64,000 bases of DNA from assembly GCF_035083965.1 (NCBI RefSeq), contig NC_089726.1, forward strand, positions 20,192,059 to 20,256,058, written 5' to 3'. The DNA comes from Branchiostoma lanceolatum (lineage: Eukaryota; Chordata; Leptocardii; Amphioxiformes; Branchiostomatidae). This document shows, in pieces, positions 32,077-43,529 of the stretch (the stretch's first letter is position 1; every line of letters begins with the position of its first letter). The translations under genes were made by a program, and so were the position numbers. The notes below the pieces were generated by a model that did not search any database, was not told the DNA's origin, and saw only the letters and a program-made list of their open reading frames with translations.

Positions 32077-34215
32077 CCCTATCTAGACCGGGCTTTCGAC
32101 CCCCCCCCTTCATAACCTCCGAACGGTATGCTCTATTATCACCAAATTTGCAGGGAGTGATGTTCACGTGAAGTTTCATAATTTCGGAATGTGTTGTTAG
32201 CGACCCCCTGGGATCCGCCATCTTTGATCGGCCATTTTGAATTTCTTTTAAATACATTTTTTCCATGTAAGACCCCAAATAATCAAAATAGACTAAAAAC
32301 ATTAATCGAAATGTTTCTTGCTAATAAAATTCTAGGTTGTGACGAACTTAAAGGCAAAAAAGCCTGTTTATAAAAAAAATGATGATCTAGTCCGCCATCT
32401 TGGATTTTGAGTCATGACGTCATCAAATTAGCAAAATTTATGAATATTAAATCATGACAGCTACATTAAATCACATATGATGTTATACATTTAGGAAACT
32501 AGTGTGGTTGAGCAAGAAAACATTGGAAACAAGAGTTCTACGACCTCATAACTTCGCCAAATGATCTTAACTTTTATGACTGACGTATTGGGAGTGTTTC
32601 TCATCAATTATGAATCATACCAGTTGGTCGTCTTCACCCAAATAACATAAGTTGTCCAAACTATGACTATGAGCTAAACAAAGAAGGTTATGCTAACATT
32701 TATCATCAATTATGCAAATAAGCTCCTTATTAGCATAATTTGATTCAATGGTGTTCACATTCACACTACTTCCAAATGACACAAGTATGAAATTGCCGTC
32801 ATTAACTAGTATGGAATTATAGTAGTTTGACATTAATTATACAAATTAGTCTACATTTGCATATTTTCTATATATCAACATTCCTATCTACCTCAGTTAC
32901 AAATTTGCATATTTGAATAGTCATATCATGGAACACAGCGGGTTTTTAAATTGCCTCATTAATTATGCAAATTAGAATCTGATTTGCATCATTATCATCC
33001 AATCAAACAAAGCACCACGTAAGTTAAAGAGTTATAGTATTTCTAATTAATTATGCAAAAGAGGCCTTCATTTGCATAGTTGATATTTATTACTATTTCT
33101 CTCTTCCTCTGTCATGTCACATGTTTGAGAGTCCTATTATGGAATTTGGAGGATGTATCAATTTTCATCATTAGTTATGCAAATTAGATACTGATTTGCA
33201 TAATAAGTATTAAATCATGTAAATCATCACTCAAGCTATGCACTTAGCAAAAAGCATGACCACCCATCAAGCCCTTCTTGAGTTATTCCCTTTCACAGTC
33301 TGAAGCAAAACCTGCTCCTGCAGTCCCAGAAAATGCCGCTAGGGTGTCTAAACCGATACCTTTTACTCTCTTTCCAAAGAGCTATCTACCACTCAAAAGT
33401 CGGTTCCATAGCATATCCAAAACATGAGATATCAAAATAGGAATTTCCGCTGCAGTACTTTAACAAGCCGCTAGGGGGCCCAAAATCTAATCATCTTCAG
33501 GTCTCACCAAGACCTACCAACATACCAAATATCAAGACAACCCATCCAGGCATTGTTGAGTTATGCTGGTCTTCTTATACATACAAACGCTACCCTATGC
33601 ATAACCTTCTCGGCGAAGGTAACTACTTGCCTTGAGGAACAGTGCAATTTCACAAGATCAAGATCTGAAAGTCAGTGAGAAGCCAATTTGTGCCAGCCAG
33701 GCTTCACAGTCAAACACCCCTGGCCCAATGGGAATATCTCCTTACTACACCAGTAACACTTCCCCTATACCAGTAACACGTTCCAGCTGGCACCCATGGA
33801 GCTAGTATACACTCATACAATGTAACACATTTGTACACTTTCTCGTTAATTATGCAAAGTACTTCGCCCAAAATCTAATCATCTTGAGATTTCCCACATA
33901 CACATCAACACACCAAATACGACAACAATCCATCCAGGCGTTCTCGACTTATTCTGTTCACTAACAGACACACAGACAAGCATCAAAACATAGACTTCTT
34001 GACGAAGTCAACAACTATGTTTAAATCGAAATAAGTGAAATTTGCATAAAATGCCTCTCCAGAAACCCGTCACCCGTTTTATCATAATATTGTTGCTAAC
34101 AGAATTTCAGGAAAAGTCACCAAGTTTGGTTGTCCTACCATACGTCGTTTGGCAGTTATACGATGTCAAAGTTGGCGCGGGCACTTTTACCCCCCCCCCC
34201 CCGGTCTAGATAGGG
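32077..34215. mobile_element. 2.1-kb non-autonomous piggyBac-like element
   Basis: Ends are CCCTATCTAGACCGG (32077) and CCGGTCTAGATAGGG (34215), each followed inward by C runs, and TTAA flanks both sides. CCC-starting TIRs with TTAA duplications are typical of piggyBac. The inside carries several diverged units of about 180 bp with TAATTATGCAAATTAG and TTTGCATA, and from about 33280 a second repeat family (GCCGCTAGGGGGCCCAAAATC, here given in full as it is 21 bases in the DNA minus its last base: GCCGCTAGGGGGCCCAAAAT) shared with 59940-60360. No transposase. Confidence 0.65.
33280..34010 (+). repeat. dispersed repeat with GCTAGGGGGCCCAAA motifs
   Basis: Contains two internal repeats of CTGCAGTACTTTAACAAGCC-type text followed by GCTAGGGGGCCCAAA, then ATACCAAATATCAAGACAACC and CATCCAGGCATTGTTGAG. 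Related copies are at 34960-35096 (cut by the MITE starting at 35099) and 59940-60370, the last ending in an (ACAG/ACAA)n tail. Type unknown. Confidence 0.55.
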
Positions 34216-34286
34216 TTAAGCTGTAAATGGTCAGAAACATTAGTCCGAAGTGCTCTGCTCATTCCAATAATAATCTGCTCGCTGTT

Positions 34287-35098
34287 TTACGTCTTATAAT
34301 GAAACGTGAAAACATCTGTGCATACGGAATAAAGTCATGGTCTGACATATTTTTGTCATTGTCATTCTTAACCATTCAGATATTGCGTATACGTGTGATT
34401 ATGTTTGTGCTATGCTTACAAAAAGTATATGTTTCACTCCACAATAACTCAAAACTCAAAAGCTACCTCAAAATTTCAACTAGTACTAAGAATATATGGA
34501 ATAGATAATTTCAAATATAATCGATGTTCATCTTCACATAACTTCACAGCATGAAAATGCTGTAATCAACCAGTATGGAATAATAGTAGTTTCTCCTTGA
34601 TTATGAAAATTAGCTATAGGGCTTCATTTGCATCTTTGTATCCGTCAATATTCCTCTCTTCCTCAGTTGCAAATGTCACATGTTTGAATACTTCTATCAT
34701 GAAACACAGCGGCTTTATGAAATGTCATAATCAATTATGCAAATTAGATTCTGATATCTATCAATATTTCTCTCTTTCTCAGTTATATATGTCATATGTT
34801 TGAGTGCCGTATCATGAAATGCAACAGACGTATGAAATTTCCGTATTTATTGTGGAATGAAATCAAATTAAAAGTGATTAGAATTATTTTCTGATTTACA
34901 TCATTTGTATCTCAAATTATGAACATTATCATTCAAGGTATCTGCATACCAAAAACCATGACCATCCCTTAACACCTCTTGGGTTATTCTCTTCCAAAGT
35001 CTAAAACAAAACCTGTTCCTGCAGTTAAAAACAAACGCTAGGGGCGCAATCCTACACCACTTATTCTCTGCCCCAAAAGCTATTTACCGAATATACAA
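34287..35098. other. AT-rich repeat remnants, no gene
   Basis: Has further pieces of the TTATGCAAATTAG-type repeat (34595-34760) and of the GCTAGGGGC family (34960-35096). Confidence 0.4.
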
Positions 35099-35619
35099 AG
35101 GAGTCCTAAACTCCAGAAGGGGGTGTTAATCTTTGCTAAATCATGTATCAATGAATACATAATCAGCCTTCTTACAGAATTTCTGTTGTAGTGAATTACA
35201 AAATGTGTGTTCTGTCAAACAATATGATACTCACTAAACCCGTGCAGACCCTACCCATGTATTCCCTATACGTAAGCACACTTCTTCATCGGGAATATTT
35301 TTGGCATAAATGAGGGGCGATAAGCACAATAGGAAGGCCAGCTGTTAATAAGATATAAAAGAACACATAACAATAATTTTTTTTTTCTTATCGCCCTTGA
35401 CATTCCTTTTGTAACCTAACTTTTATCAGGCCTTGTCAGGTACATTGTATTCAGCCATAGGCTGAGGTTGTTTGATTTAATTAATTAGAAAATCGAGGGT
35501 CACCTGGGGAATCAGTAGAATACTGAATGCTTTTTGAAGCGCACGGGACTGGTTGGTAATTTATCGTATACTGTAAATAGTAATAAGTATTCATGTTTAC
35601 TACCTAAAATTATCATCTA
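35099..35619 (+). mobile_element. left part of a TTAA-type MITE split by a large insertion
   Basis: From AGGAGTCCTAAACTCCAGA this part is homologous, in reverse, to the intact MITE at 10974-11527 up to ATTATCATCTA. The match then stops, and it resumes only at 43851 (TTGGAAAGCAACTCCCC ... GGAGTTTAGGACTCCT, ending 43888). The intact copy reads ATTATCATCTATTGGAAAATAACTCC without a break, so it gives the empty site. TTAA follows the right end (43889-43892); on the left it has decayed to ACAA. Confidence 0.8.
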
Positions 35620-35649
35620 TTTACACTGCGCTATAATTGGATCAATCCG

Positions 35650-35700
35650 CCAATGACATCACCTAATGCTATATAAGGAGCGGCAGTTGACCATTCCGTG
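35650..35700 (+). promoter_or_regulatory. compact pol II promoter in the left end of the long element
   Basis: CCAAT (35650-35654), an overlapping CRE-like TGACATCA (35654-35661), a TATATAAG box (35670-35677) and an initiator-like CCATTCC (35691-35697) occur in order within 50 bases. The same set is repeated in the short element at 43557-43604 with almost no change, so the left end is a portable promoter. Confidence 0.6.
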
Positions 35701-37276
35701 TAGTTAACTGAAATCCTACGCAACGACTGGACGTGGTGGGCAGTCTGTCCCGGGCTCGAAGTGGGGTCTTCTTACAATGGAGTGTGCGTCCACCGGTGCT
35801 TCGAGCGGCCTTTGGCAGCGTCTTGAGTCCTAGGAGAGGTTTTCTGGACTACCACGACCGAATTTCGGTCAAGGTTTGGCTAGTTAGTGAGCTTGTTTTG
35901 GCTTACAGAGCGGGGGACGTTTTGTTTTTAGGCCGTAACGAGTTTAGTTGACGGCTGTTATTTTCCCGTTTTTCAGTTTTCTGCTTGTGGCTTCGTTTTT
36001 ACGAGTTGGGTTTGTTTCCTGGGGTGTTTTGTAGCTTGTTTTAACCTCGGGGTTTTCTCAAGTGCCTTTTTTAGCGTGTTTTGACGATTTCTCGTTGCAG
36101 CTGTTTTTGTCGACGGGATTTTGGCGGCTTTTTTGCAAGTGGGACATTTGCATTTGTATGCGTGGAGAATTTCTTTTGTTCTCTGGTTTTCGTAACAGGG
36201 TTACTCGGGTGGTTTACAATAAATGGTAAGGGAAGGGTACCTGAGTGGAGCTTTCGGCCTTGGCAAATCGGTGTCCTGGCCCTTGGTCGGATTGGGCCTT
36301 GTTCTGCCCTTTCGATGTAAGTTTCCTTGGGTGGGTAGCGTGTGTTTTGTGTGTTTTGCTTCGGTCATTAAGTGGTGTTGTGTGCCTTTACAGTGATAAG
36401 CCAAGCTCCACGGGTACCCACTGCGAGTTTGCAGGACTTCACACAACAGGCGACCCCGGCAGTCAACACTTCAGAGGCAAGCGGTTCCGCAGCGGACATG
36501 TTTAGCACGTCAGGCAGGCGTTACACCAAGACAGTCGCCGCCGTTGTTCAAGTGCTGGATGGACCTCGTCAGAGTCCAACTCAGCACCCAGAAGGATGGG
36601 ACAAGCGGACACTTGGGGCTGCCTACTCGAGAGATGCAGGACCTGCGGCGATGGCGTGAAGTGGCATCTGCCAGGGCAGCTGACCTGCTGCCACCATTTT
36701 TGTCTGCAGGAATTTTGGCGGGAGTCTGGCGTTCTTGGGTTTTCTTTCTTTGAATCGTATTTCGGTGATTTGCATTTGTATGACGTAGACGCCGGACATG
36801 TTTGTCTGCGTTTTTGTTCTGATTATGCCTGATGCGATACGTTTTGTGTTTTGTTGTCTACAGTTTGGCGTCCTGGAGGCCAGTACTGCCTGTGAAAAGC
36901 TGCCTACCAATTGTGGCGGACAAGAACCTTGCAGTGACAGAGAAGCGATGGTGGAACAAGCTCCGCGTTTGTTTGTAATTTATAGGCGAGGGCTTCAGGC
37001 TTTTCGGAGCTCGTTTCTTTTGAGACGTGTTGTTTGTTAATTTTCCTTTGCTTTGTTTACGAGTGGTTGTCTCATGGGTGTTGTTTATTTTAGGCTGGCA
37101 AGTCACTCCGGAAGATGGGAGACTGCGGTGACAGAAATGACAACCACTTCGACTGCAGCAGTCGCTACCGAGACGGGAGAAAACATGCTGGAGTAGAGAG
37201 GCGTGCGGTGGAGACATTAGGGATGCCGTGGACAACTGTCGAGTAGCAATATGAGGTACGTATTACTGAGAGATTT
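35701..37276 (+). other. possible multi-exon transcript leader of the long element
   Basis: GC-rich blocks alternate with T-rich intron-like blocks. A consensus donor (GAT/GTAAGT, GT at 36317) and an acceptor (GTGTGCCTTTACAG, ending 36392) would bound a 76-bp intron. Further acceptor-like ends are at about 36862 (TTTTGTTGTCTACAG) and 37094 (GTTTATTTTAG). After 36393 a frame of 84 codons is open (SQAPRVPTASLQDFTQQATP onward) but resembles no family I know. Whether this is coding is open. Confidence 0.3.
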
Positions 37277-40200
37277 GTACGTCGTGGTGGTGTTCGTCGA
37301 CGACCCCAGTTGAGTGTTATTTGGCACATTTTAGTGCTAACACTAGCAGAGGGGCAGTCGAGCGGTTGCACACGTGACGTGACAAATGTGTACGTCGTGG
37401 TGTTGTTCGTCGACGTCCCCAGTTGAGTGTTATTTGGCACATTTTAGTGCTAACACTAGCAGAGGGGCAGTCGAGCGGTTGCACACGTGACGTGAGAAAT
37501 TTGTACGTCGTGGTGATGTTCGTCGACGTCCCCAGTTGAGTGTTATTTGGCACATTTTAGTGCTGACACTAGCAGAGGGGCAGTCGAGCGGTGACACACG
37601 TGACGTGACAAATGCGTACGTCGTGGTGGTGTTCGTCGACGTCCCCAGTTGAGTGTTATTTGGCACATTTTAGTGCTAACACTAGCAGAGGGGCAGTCGA
37701 GCGGTTGCACACGTGACGTGAGAAATTTGTACGTCGTGGTGATGTTCGTCGACGTCACCAGTTGAGTGTTATTTGGCATATTTTAGTGCTGACACTAGCT
37801 GAGGGGCAGTCGAGCGGTGACACACGTGACATGACAGATGGGTGCGTCGTGGTGATGTTCGTCGACGTCCCCAGTTCAGTGTTATTTGGCACATTTTAGT
37901 GCTGACACTAGCTGAGGGGCAGTCGAGCGGTGACACACGTGACGTGAGAGATTTGTACGTCGTGGTGATGTTCGTCGACGTCCCCAGTTGAGTGTTATTT
38001 GGCACATTTTAGTGCTGACACTAGCTGAGGGGCAGTCGAGCGGTGACACACGTGACGTGACAGATGTGTGCGTCGTGGTGATGTTCGTCGATGTCCTCAG
38101 TTGAGTGTTATTTGGCACATTTTAGTGCTGACACTAGCTGAGGGGCAGTCGAGCGGTGACGTACGTGACGTGACAAATGTGTACGTCGTGGTGATGTTCG
38201 TCGATGTCCTCAGTTGAGTGTTATTTGGCACATTCTAGTGCTGACACTAGCTGAGGGGCAGTCGAGCGGTGACACACGTGACGTGACAGATGTGTGCGTC
38301 GTGGTGATGTTCGTCGATGTCCTCAGTCGTGTGTTATTTGGCACATTTTAGCGCTGACACTAGCTGAGGGGCAGTCGAGCGGTGACACTCGTAACGTGAC
38401 AGATGTGTACGTCGTGGTGATGTTCGTTGATGTCCCCAGTTGAGTGTTATTTGGCACATTTTAGCGCTGACACTAGCTGAGGGATAGTCGAGCGGTGACA
38501 CACGTAACGTGACAGATGTGTACGTCGTGGTGATGTTCGTCGATGTCCTCAGTTGAGTGTTATTTGGCACATTTTAGTGCTGGCACTAGCTGAGGGACAG
38601 TCGATCGGTGACACACGTGACTTGAGAGGTGCGTACGTCGTGGTGATGTTCGTCGATGCCCTCAGTTGAGTTTTATTTGGCACAGTTGAGTGCTGACACT
38701 AACTGAGGGGCAGTCGAGCGGTGACACATGTGACGTGACAATTGGGCACGTCGTGATGTTCGTTGATGTCCTCGGTTGAGGGTTCTTAGGCACAATTAGT
38801 GTGGGCATTCGCTGTGGGGTAGTCGAGCGTGACACGCGTGACACGAGCAATTTACACGTCGTAGTGGTGTTCGTCGATGTCTTCAGTTGAGTGCTCTTAG
38901 GCGCGATTAACGCGGGCACTTGCTGTGGGGCAGTCGAGTGTGACACGTGACGTGAGAGATGTGTACGTCGTAGTGGTGTTCGTCGATGTCCTCAGTTGAG
39001 TGTTATTTGGCACATTTTAGTGCTGGCACTAGCTGAGGGACAGTCGATCGGTGATACACGTAGCGTGACAGATGTGTACGTCGTGGTGATGTTCGTCGAT
39101 CTCCTCAGTTGAGTGTAGTGTTCTTCGGTACAATTGGCGCGGACGCTCGCTGAGGGGCCTTCGAGTGTGACACCCGTAACATGGGATTTGTGTCGTGGTG
39201 GTGTTCTTTGATGTCCTCAGTTGAGTGTTCCTTTGCACAATTAGTGCGGGCACTCGCGGTTGAGCGTGACACATCGCGAGATCGAGAGTTGCAGACACGT
39301 TACATCGTGCATGTGGTACGTGTCTATGCCCTCAGGGGAGGGGTATCTAGCGCATTTAGTGCGGGCACTCGTGGAGGGGCAGTCGAGCGATACATAGGTT
39401 GAGTGGGAAGGATATAGTAGATCGTGTATATGGTGTCCTCACTGGAGCGTTTTTGGTGCATTTGGTGTGGACACTCGCTGTCGGGCTGTCGAGCGGGACT
39501 CACAGGGCGGGGCTCACGGGCCTCACATCGTGCATGTGGTGTTCGTCCATGTCCCAGTGGTATATTTCTGTGGCACATTTAGTGTGGACACTCACGGTCG
39601 GGCTATCGGGCGTGACTCACAGGACGAGACCCACAGGCTTAACATCGTGCATTTGGTGTCAGTGGAATATTCTTATGACACAGTTTTAGTGCGGACGTTC
39701 GTTGTAGGGTGGTCGAGCGTGATACACATGGCGGGTGTGAAGGGTATACGTCATGCATGTGGTGTCAGTTGATGTCCTTAGTGGAGGGTTTCTTTGGGCA
39801 CAGTTTGTGCGGACACTCGTTGGCGGGCAGAACGAGCGTGATACACATGGTGAGTGTGAAGGGTACACGTCGTTTAGGCGGTGTTCGTCGTTGTCTTCAG
39901 TGGAGTGTTCATTTGGTACGTTTTAGTGCGGGCACACTGACGCGTGACACACATGGTGAGCCTGTGAGGAGATTTACGACGTGCATGTGGTGTCGTCTAT
40001 ATCCTCCGTTGAATGTTATTTGGCACGATCTTAGTACGGATGGCTAATGGCGAGCATGACACACGTGGCGATCGTGAAGGGTTACGTCGTGCATGTGGGG
40101 TTTGTCAATATCCTCGGTAGGGTAGGGTGTTCTTTGGCATGTCTTAGTGCAGGCATTCGTGCATGTGGCACACATCATGCTCGTGAAGGGTGTGTAACGT

Positions 40201-40700
40201 GCATGCGGTGTGTCGGGCAGGCGAGCGTGACCTACAAGGCGAGCGTTAGTAGGTATTCGTTGCCATGGGAATACGTTTATGACTTAGTTGTTGAAAGGTT
40301 AAGTGTGTGGCTCGTATGGCGAGCGCCAGACGACTTTGAATTGTGCAGGTGCGGCGCATCAATGTTGTAAGGTGGCTGTTTGCACACGTACACTCGACAT
40401 GGTAGCACTACCAGCTGGGCGGAGGATCACATGGCAAGTGTTGTAAGATTTACGTGCCCCATGTTATGTACGACGATGTTGTCGGTTGAGAGGTATTTTG
40501 GTGTTTATTGCACGCTCTCGCTGTCGGATAATAGGGCGGCAAAGAGTTTGCGTCGTGCACGTCAGGTTCGGCGACATCGTCAGTTGAGTGTCATTGTGGC
40601 GCATTTTCGAGTGCGAATGCTGGTAGCACATTTGACAGGCGAGAGTATTTGTCGTGCATGTTGTCGGGTCACTTGGCTGTTATAGTGGCGATTTGCAAGA
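37277..40700 (+). repeat. 113-bp satellite array, about 30 units, decaying rightwards
   Basis: Units of 113 bp begin with GTACGTCGTGGTGATGTTCG and contain AGTTGAGTGTTATTTGGCAC, TTTTAGTGCTGACACTAGC and CAGTCGAGCGGTGACAC. From 37277 to about 39110 (16 units) they keep length and sequence; further right units vary between about 100 and 125 bp and are hard to align past 40.7 kb. Because 113 is not a multiple of three, minus-strand frames shift every unit; the 78-codon frames seen there are by-products. Not a CRISPR array: there are no unique spacers. Confidence 0.85.
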
Positions 40701-41418
40701 GAGGCACCAATTGATGGGCGGTCCGGCGGTGACACACTTGGCAAGCAGGAAGTAATTTTGCATCGGGCATGTGACGTTCGTTACTCTCGCCACGAGAGTG
40801 TCTGTTCGGCGCGTTTTATGTGTGAATGACCAGTAATACGCAGTCAGATGCCGTCTTACACATGACTAGCGCTGAAGGTTGATAGGTCACGCTCGTGGTG
40901 GATAGAGGCACTCAATGGCGATATCGATGGTCTCGTCATGCATATGAGTAAGACACAAGCCGGGAGTGCTGAAGGGACGGTGCGCATGGACTGAAATTGT
41001 GACAGATTGCTCTTAGAAAACAGTCATTGTTATTTTGGTCACGGTAGGTACATTGGGAGACCGTTGGTGGATGGTAACAGTGGCTATGTCCTTGTAGGGC
41101 ATGGGAGTTTAAACCTAGGAGAAATGCAAGATGGGAGAGAAATCTGTTCCTTAAAAAATGTTAGCTAAGGGGATAAGTTGCCGGCAGCGGGTGCGACTTC
41201 GCCAGATGGGGTCTAGGCCAACGGGTTTAGGCGATCCGGCCCAGTTAAGGCGTGGAAGCGAAGAGCTATTTTAGATATTTTTTCGTCTCAAACGACTGGG
41301 CCCATCGGTGGTAAAGCCATCTTTTGATTGGGGCTGTAGGTCGGAAGCCGGATAAACGCAAGTTTACTTGACGGTAGAGTAAGGGAAATGGTCTGCTCGA
41401 GTTTGAGTATGGGTTGAA
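40701..41418. other. no gene seen; inside the long element
   Basis: GC-moderate, with faint further satellite-like phrases up to about 40900. Nothing else recognised. Confidence 0.35.
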
Positions 41419-41540
41419 ATGGACTTCTTAGAGTTTAAGAGAGGCTGGCTTAGGCGTTTGACTCACAGCGAGCTTCAACGGGGCTTCGAGCAGGACGGCG
41501 CTTACCAGACCCGCCCATTCGAGGAAATATCAGGCGTAAG
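41419..41540 (+). CDS. short exon candidate with consensus donor, family unknown
   Basis: ATG at 41419 opens MDFLEFKRGWLRRLTHSEL, then QRGFEQDGAYQTRPFEEISG, and reaches a perfect donor AAG/GTAAGC (GT at 41541-41542), with the first in-frame stop (TAA) lying inside that donor. Amino-acid composition looks protein-like. It could be the first coding exon of a gene carried by the long element, but no following exon was found before the gypsy relic, so confidence is low. Confidence 0.25.
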
Positions 41541-41640
41541 GTAAGCTTTAGTCTGCAGCGGTTTTCAGACCCTGTCCTTGTCGGTAAAGAAAAGCTGAGG
41601 CGTCGGAAGATGTTCCCTTGCTTTATTGGTTCTTCTTTGG

Positions 41641-41975
41641 TGAACTAGAATGGCATTTTGGTTTGGATTTAGCAGCTCCTAGTTTTGGAGACACGATATC
41701 ACTCTATGATGAGAGAGGGTCTTGGATTAAGATATTGTCATCATCCACAAGCTAGGCTAAACTAAAGGAAGACGTGATCCTCTGTTGACGGTGAGAGGTT
41801 CTTGGGTGAACTAGAATGGCATTTTGGTTTGGATTGAGCAGCTCCTAGTTTTGGAGACGCGATATCACTCTATGATGAGAGAGGGTCTTGGATTAAGATA
41901 TTGTTATCATCCACAAGCTAGGCCATTAACTAAAGGAAGACGTGATCCTCTATTGACGGTGATAGGTTTGGTTTC
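41641..41975 (+). repeat. 176-bp tandem duplication, two copies
   Basis: TGAACTAGAATGGCATTTTG starts at 41641 and again at 41817. The copies differ at a handful of positions and share GGTCTTGGATTAAGATATTG and GAAGACGTGATCCTCT. Confidence 0.85.
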
Positions 41976-41996
41976 CACCTAGTCAGTGGAGGGAGA

Positions 41997-42663
41997 TTAA
42001 AGGCAGATCCAAATACATATTGGGTATGTGTGTGGCAGGAGTCGGCGGGTAGGGGCGATGTACGGCTTCAGTCGGTTGTGATGGACTACTTGTTGGCGCT
42101 GGCGACCGGTGTCATGTTGTATACGATACAGGATGGGCGCTGGCTCACCGGGTGGTAGGGTGTTAATGACCGTGAACGGTCCAGTCCAAGGTAGACGGAG
42201 TTTGTACAGTGCTGAAGGTGGATGGTGAAGCCAGACGCGATCGCCGACTCTGTACTGGTGGTGGTTGACACGGGGGGCTTGATGTTGGTCTTGCGTCTGA
42301 TGGGACTGGGCGATGGCGTCGCGGACTGACGTGATGGCTGTCGTCAGGTCGGCCAGGTGTGCTGTTGTGGCTGGTAGCTGACAGGCGACGTCCACTGGTA
42401 GGCGGGCTTCTCGGCCGTGGACGAGGTAGAAAGGAGAGCGCTTGGAGGTGGTGTGGAGGCTGGTGTTGTAGGCCAGGGCGACGTGGGGTAGGATTCTGTC
42501 CCAGTCGTTCTCGCGCCCTGCTAAACACTTCGCAAGTATGTCTTTCATCGTCCGGTTAAATCGCTCGACTTGGCCGTCGCCCTGTGGGTGGTAGGGCGAT
42601 GTGCGCGTTTTACGAATTCCAAGTCGGGTGCAGAGTTCGGAGATGAGGTGCGATTCATACTGT
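41997..42663 (-). pseudogene. Ty3/gypsy integrase C-terminal part (relic)
   Basis: The minus strand encodes the end of a retrotransposon integrase. GPQYESHLISELCTRLGI is followed by TSPYHPQGDGQVERFNRT, the end of the catalytic core with its Glu, and then by the C-terminal QYRVGDRVWL and LPWTGPFTVI (GPF-type motif) to a stop at 41997. The N-terminal zinc-binding part, RNase H, reverse transcriptase and protease are absent. It is joined out of frame to the gag start at 42664. No 3' long terminal repeat is found to the left. Confidence 0.8.
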
Positions 42664-42859
42664 GGCCCTTGGTAGCGTCCGGCAGTTCGGTGTAGTAGCC
42701 GAACGCTGCGCCGGTGAGGTAGGTGGGGAGGTGGCGCAGCTTCGCTGGGTCGTCCAGTGGTTGGGACTCGGCCCAGGCATCGAATTGCTGGCTCCAGAGC
42801 TGGAAGTCGTCGCTCCCGTTGAAGGACGGGGGGAGTCTCGAACGTTGTGCGGCTGCCAT
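42664..42859 (-). pseudogene. Ty3/gypsy gag N-terminal fragment
   Basis: From ATG at 42859 the minus strand reads PPSFNGSDDFQLWSQQFDAW, then LTGAAFGYYTEL, the usual start of a gypsy gag capsid region. After about 65 residues it jumps into the integrase sequence with a change of frame. A primer-binding-like TGGTGGCAGCGG lies just upstream (42902-42891), two bases after an LTR-type end CCACATAACA (42914-42905), which supports gag orientation. The element has lost several kilobases. Confidence 0.7.
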
Positions 42860-42904
42860 GGCGTGGATAAAATATACTCGGAAGTATAGGCCGCTGCCAC
42901 CAAT

Positions 42905-43104
42905 TGTTATGTGGTAAGAACAAGGCTAAGAGAGGCACAGCCGCACACACGGAGATGGACTTCAGACTGACTCCGGACCGCATGGTCGGAGGTTTATCAA
43001 TCAGGGACAGTGCCCTAACTCGTCCCAGATGTCAATTGTGTCATCCCCCCATATTTGGTGAATACTACATGTGTGCTCATTTACGTCCCAGTAAGTGATT
43101 AGGA
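42905..43104 (-). mobile_element. 5' LTR remnant of the gypsy relic (far end not fixed)
   Basis: In minus orientation the LTR would end ...CCACATAACA at 42905, followed by the primer-binding site. The other LTR boundary cannot be set because no second copy is present in the window; 43104 is only a guess at where the sequence character changes. Confidence 0.35.
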
Positions 43105-43529
43105 TGGGGGATAGACGATGCGTTTGGTTCGAGGTAAGAATGTTGTACATAGAGACGTACAATTAGCCTTACGGCAAGAATACTGTAGGTCAACGTTATG
43201 CAGTTTATTTGCGGTATGTCGGTTTTTGTGCCAAGCCTGTGCAAAGAGGGAATATTTTTGCGATTATTGGCTTGGGGTTTTAATATATTTTTCTGTCACC
43301 CGTCCGAAAAGGTGCTGATTAGGATGGGATGAGAATGGGATGAGAATGGGATAGGTTTAGGTTGTGGCGGTTTGGATGAGTATGGGGGTTGTAGTTATGA
43401 ATTGCCTACGGTCATGAAGAAAGGTTGATATAAGTAGGGTTATCAGAATAGAACGTAGCGACGTAGGCACTACCCCATAACTCATTAAGGATGATTCAAT
43501 GATTGCGCAGTGTAGATAGTGTACTATTT
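43105..43529. other. right part of the long CACTG element
   Basis: Holds a short direct repeat GATGAGAATGGGATGAGAATG-type (43328-43352) and the shared right end (CACTACCCCATAACTCATT at about 43466 to GCGCAGTGT at 43513). Confidence 0.4.

Larger units (their letters stand above)
31640..34286. mobile_element. outer palindromic MITE split at its central TTAA
   Basis: Two arms of 67 bp, 31640-31706 (starts AACAGCGAGCAGATTATTA) and 34220-34286 (ends ATCTGCTCGCTGTT), are inverted copies with five or so mismatches. They meet at TTAA, which occurs three times between them (31707-31710, 32073-32076, 34216-34219) and separates two further elements. The simplest reading is an old hairpin MITE whose centre served as a TTAA target. 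Confidence 0.6.

Noticed and set aside
37165-38946. Series of 78-codon minus-strand frames with near-identical peptides
   Set aside because: They arise from the 113-bp satellite; the unit length is not a multiple of three and the frames end every two units.
37277-40700. CRISPR-like array
   Set aside because: The whole 113-bp unit repeats, there are no unique spacers, and the DNA is animal.
42086-42917. Plus-strand and alternative frames over the gypsy relic
   Set aside because: GC-rich antisense of gag and integrase; no family resemblance.
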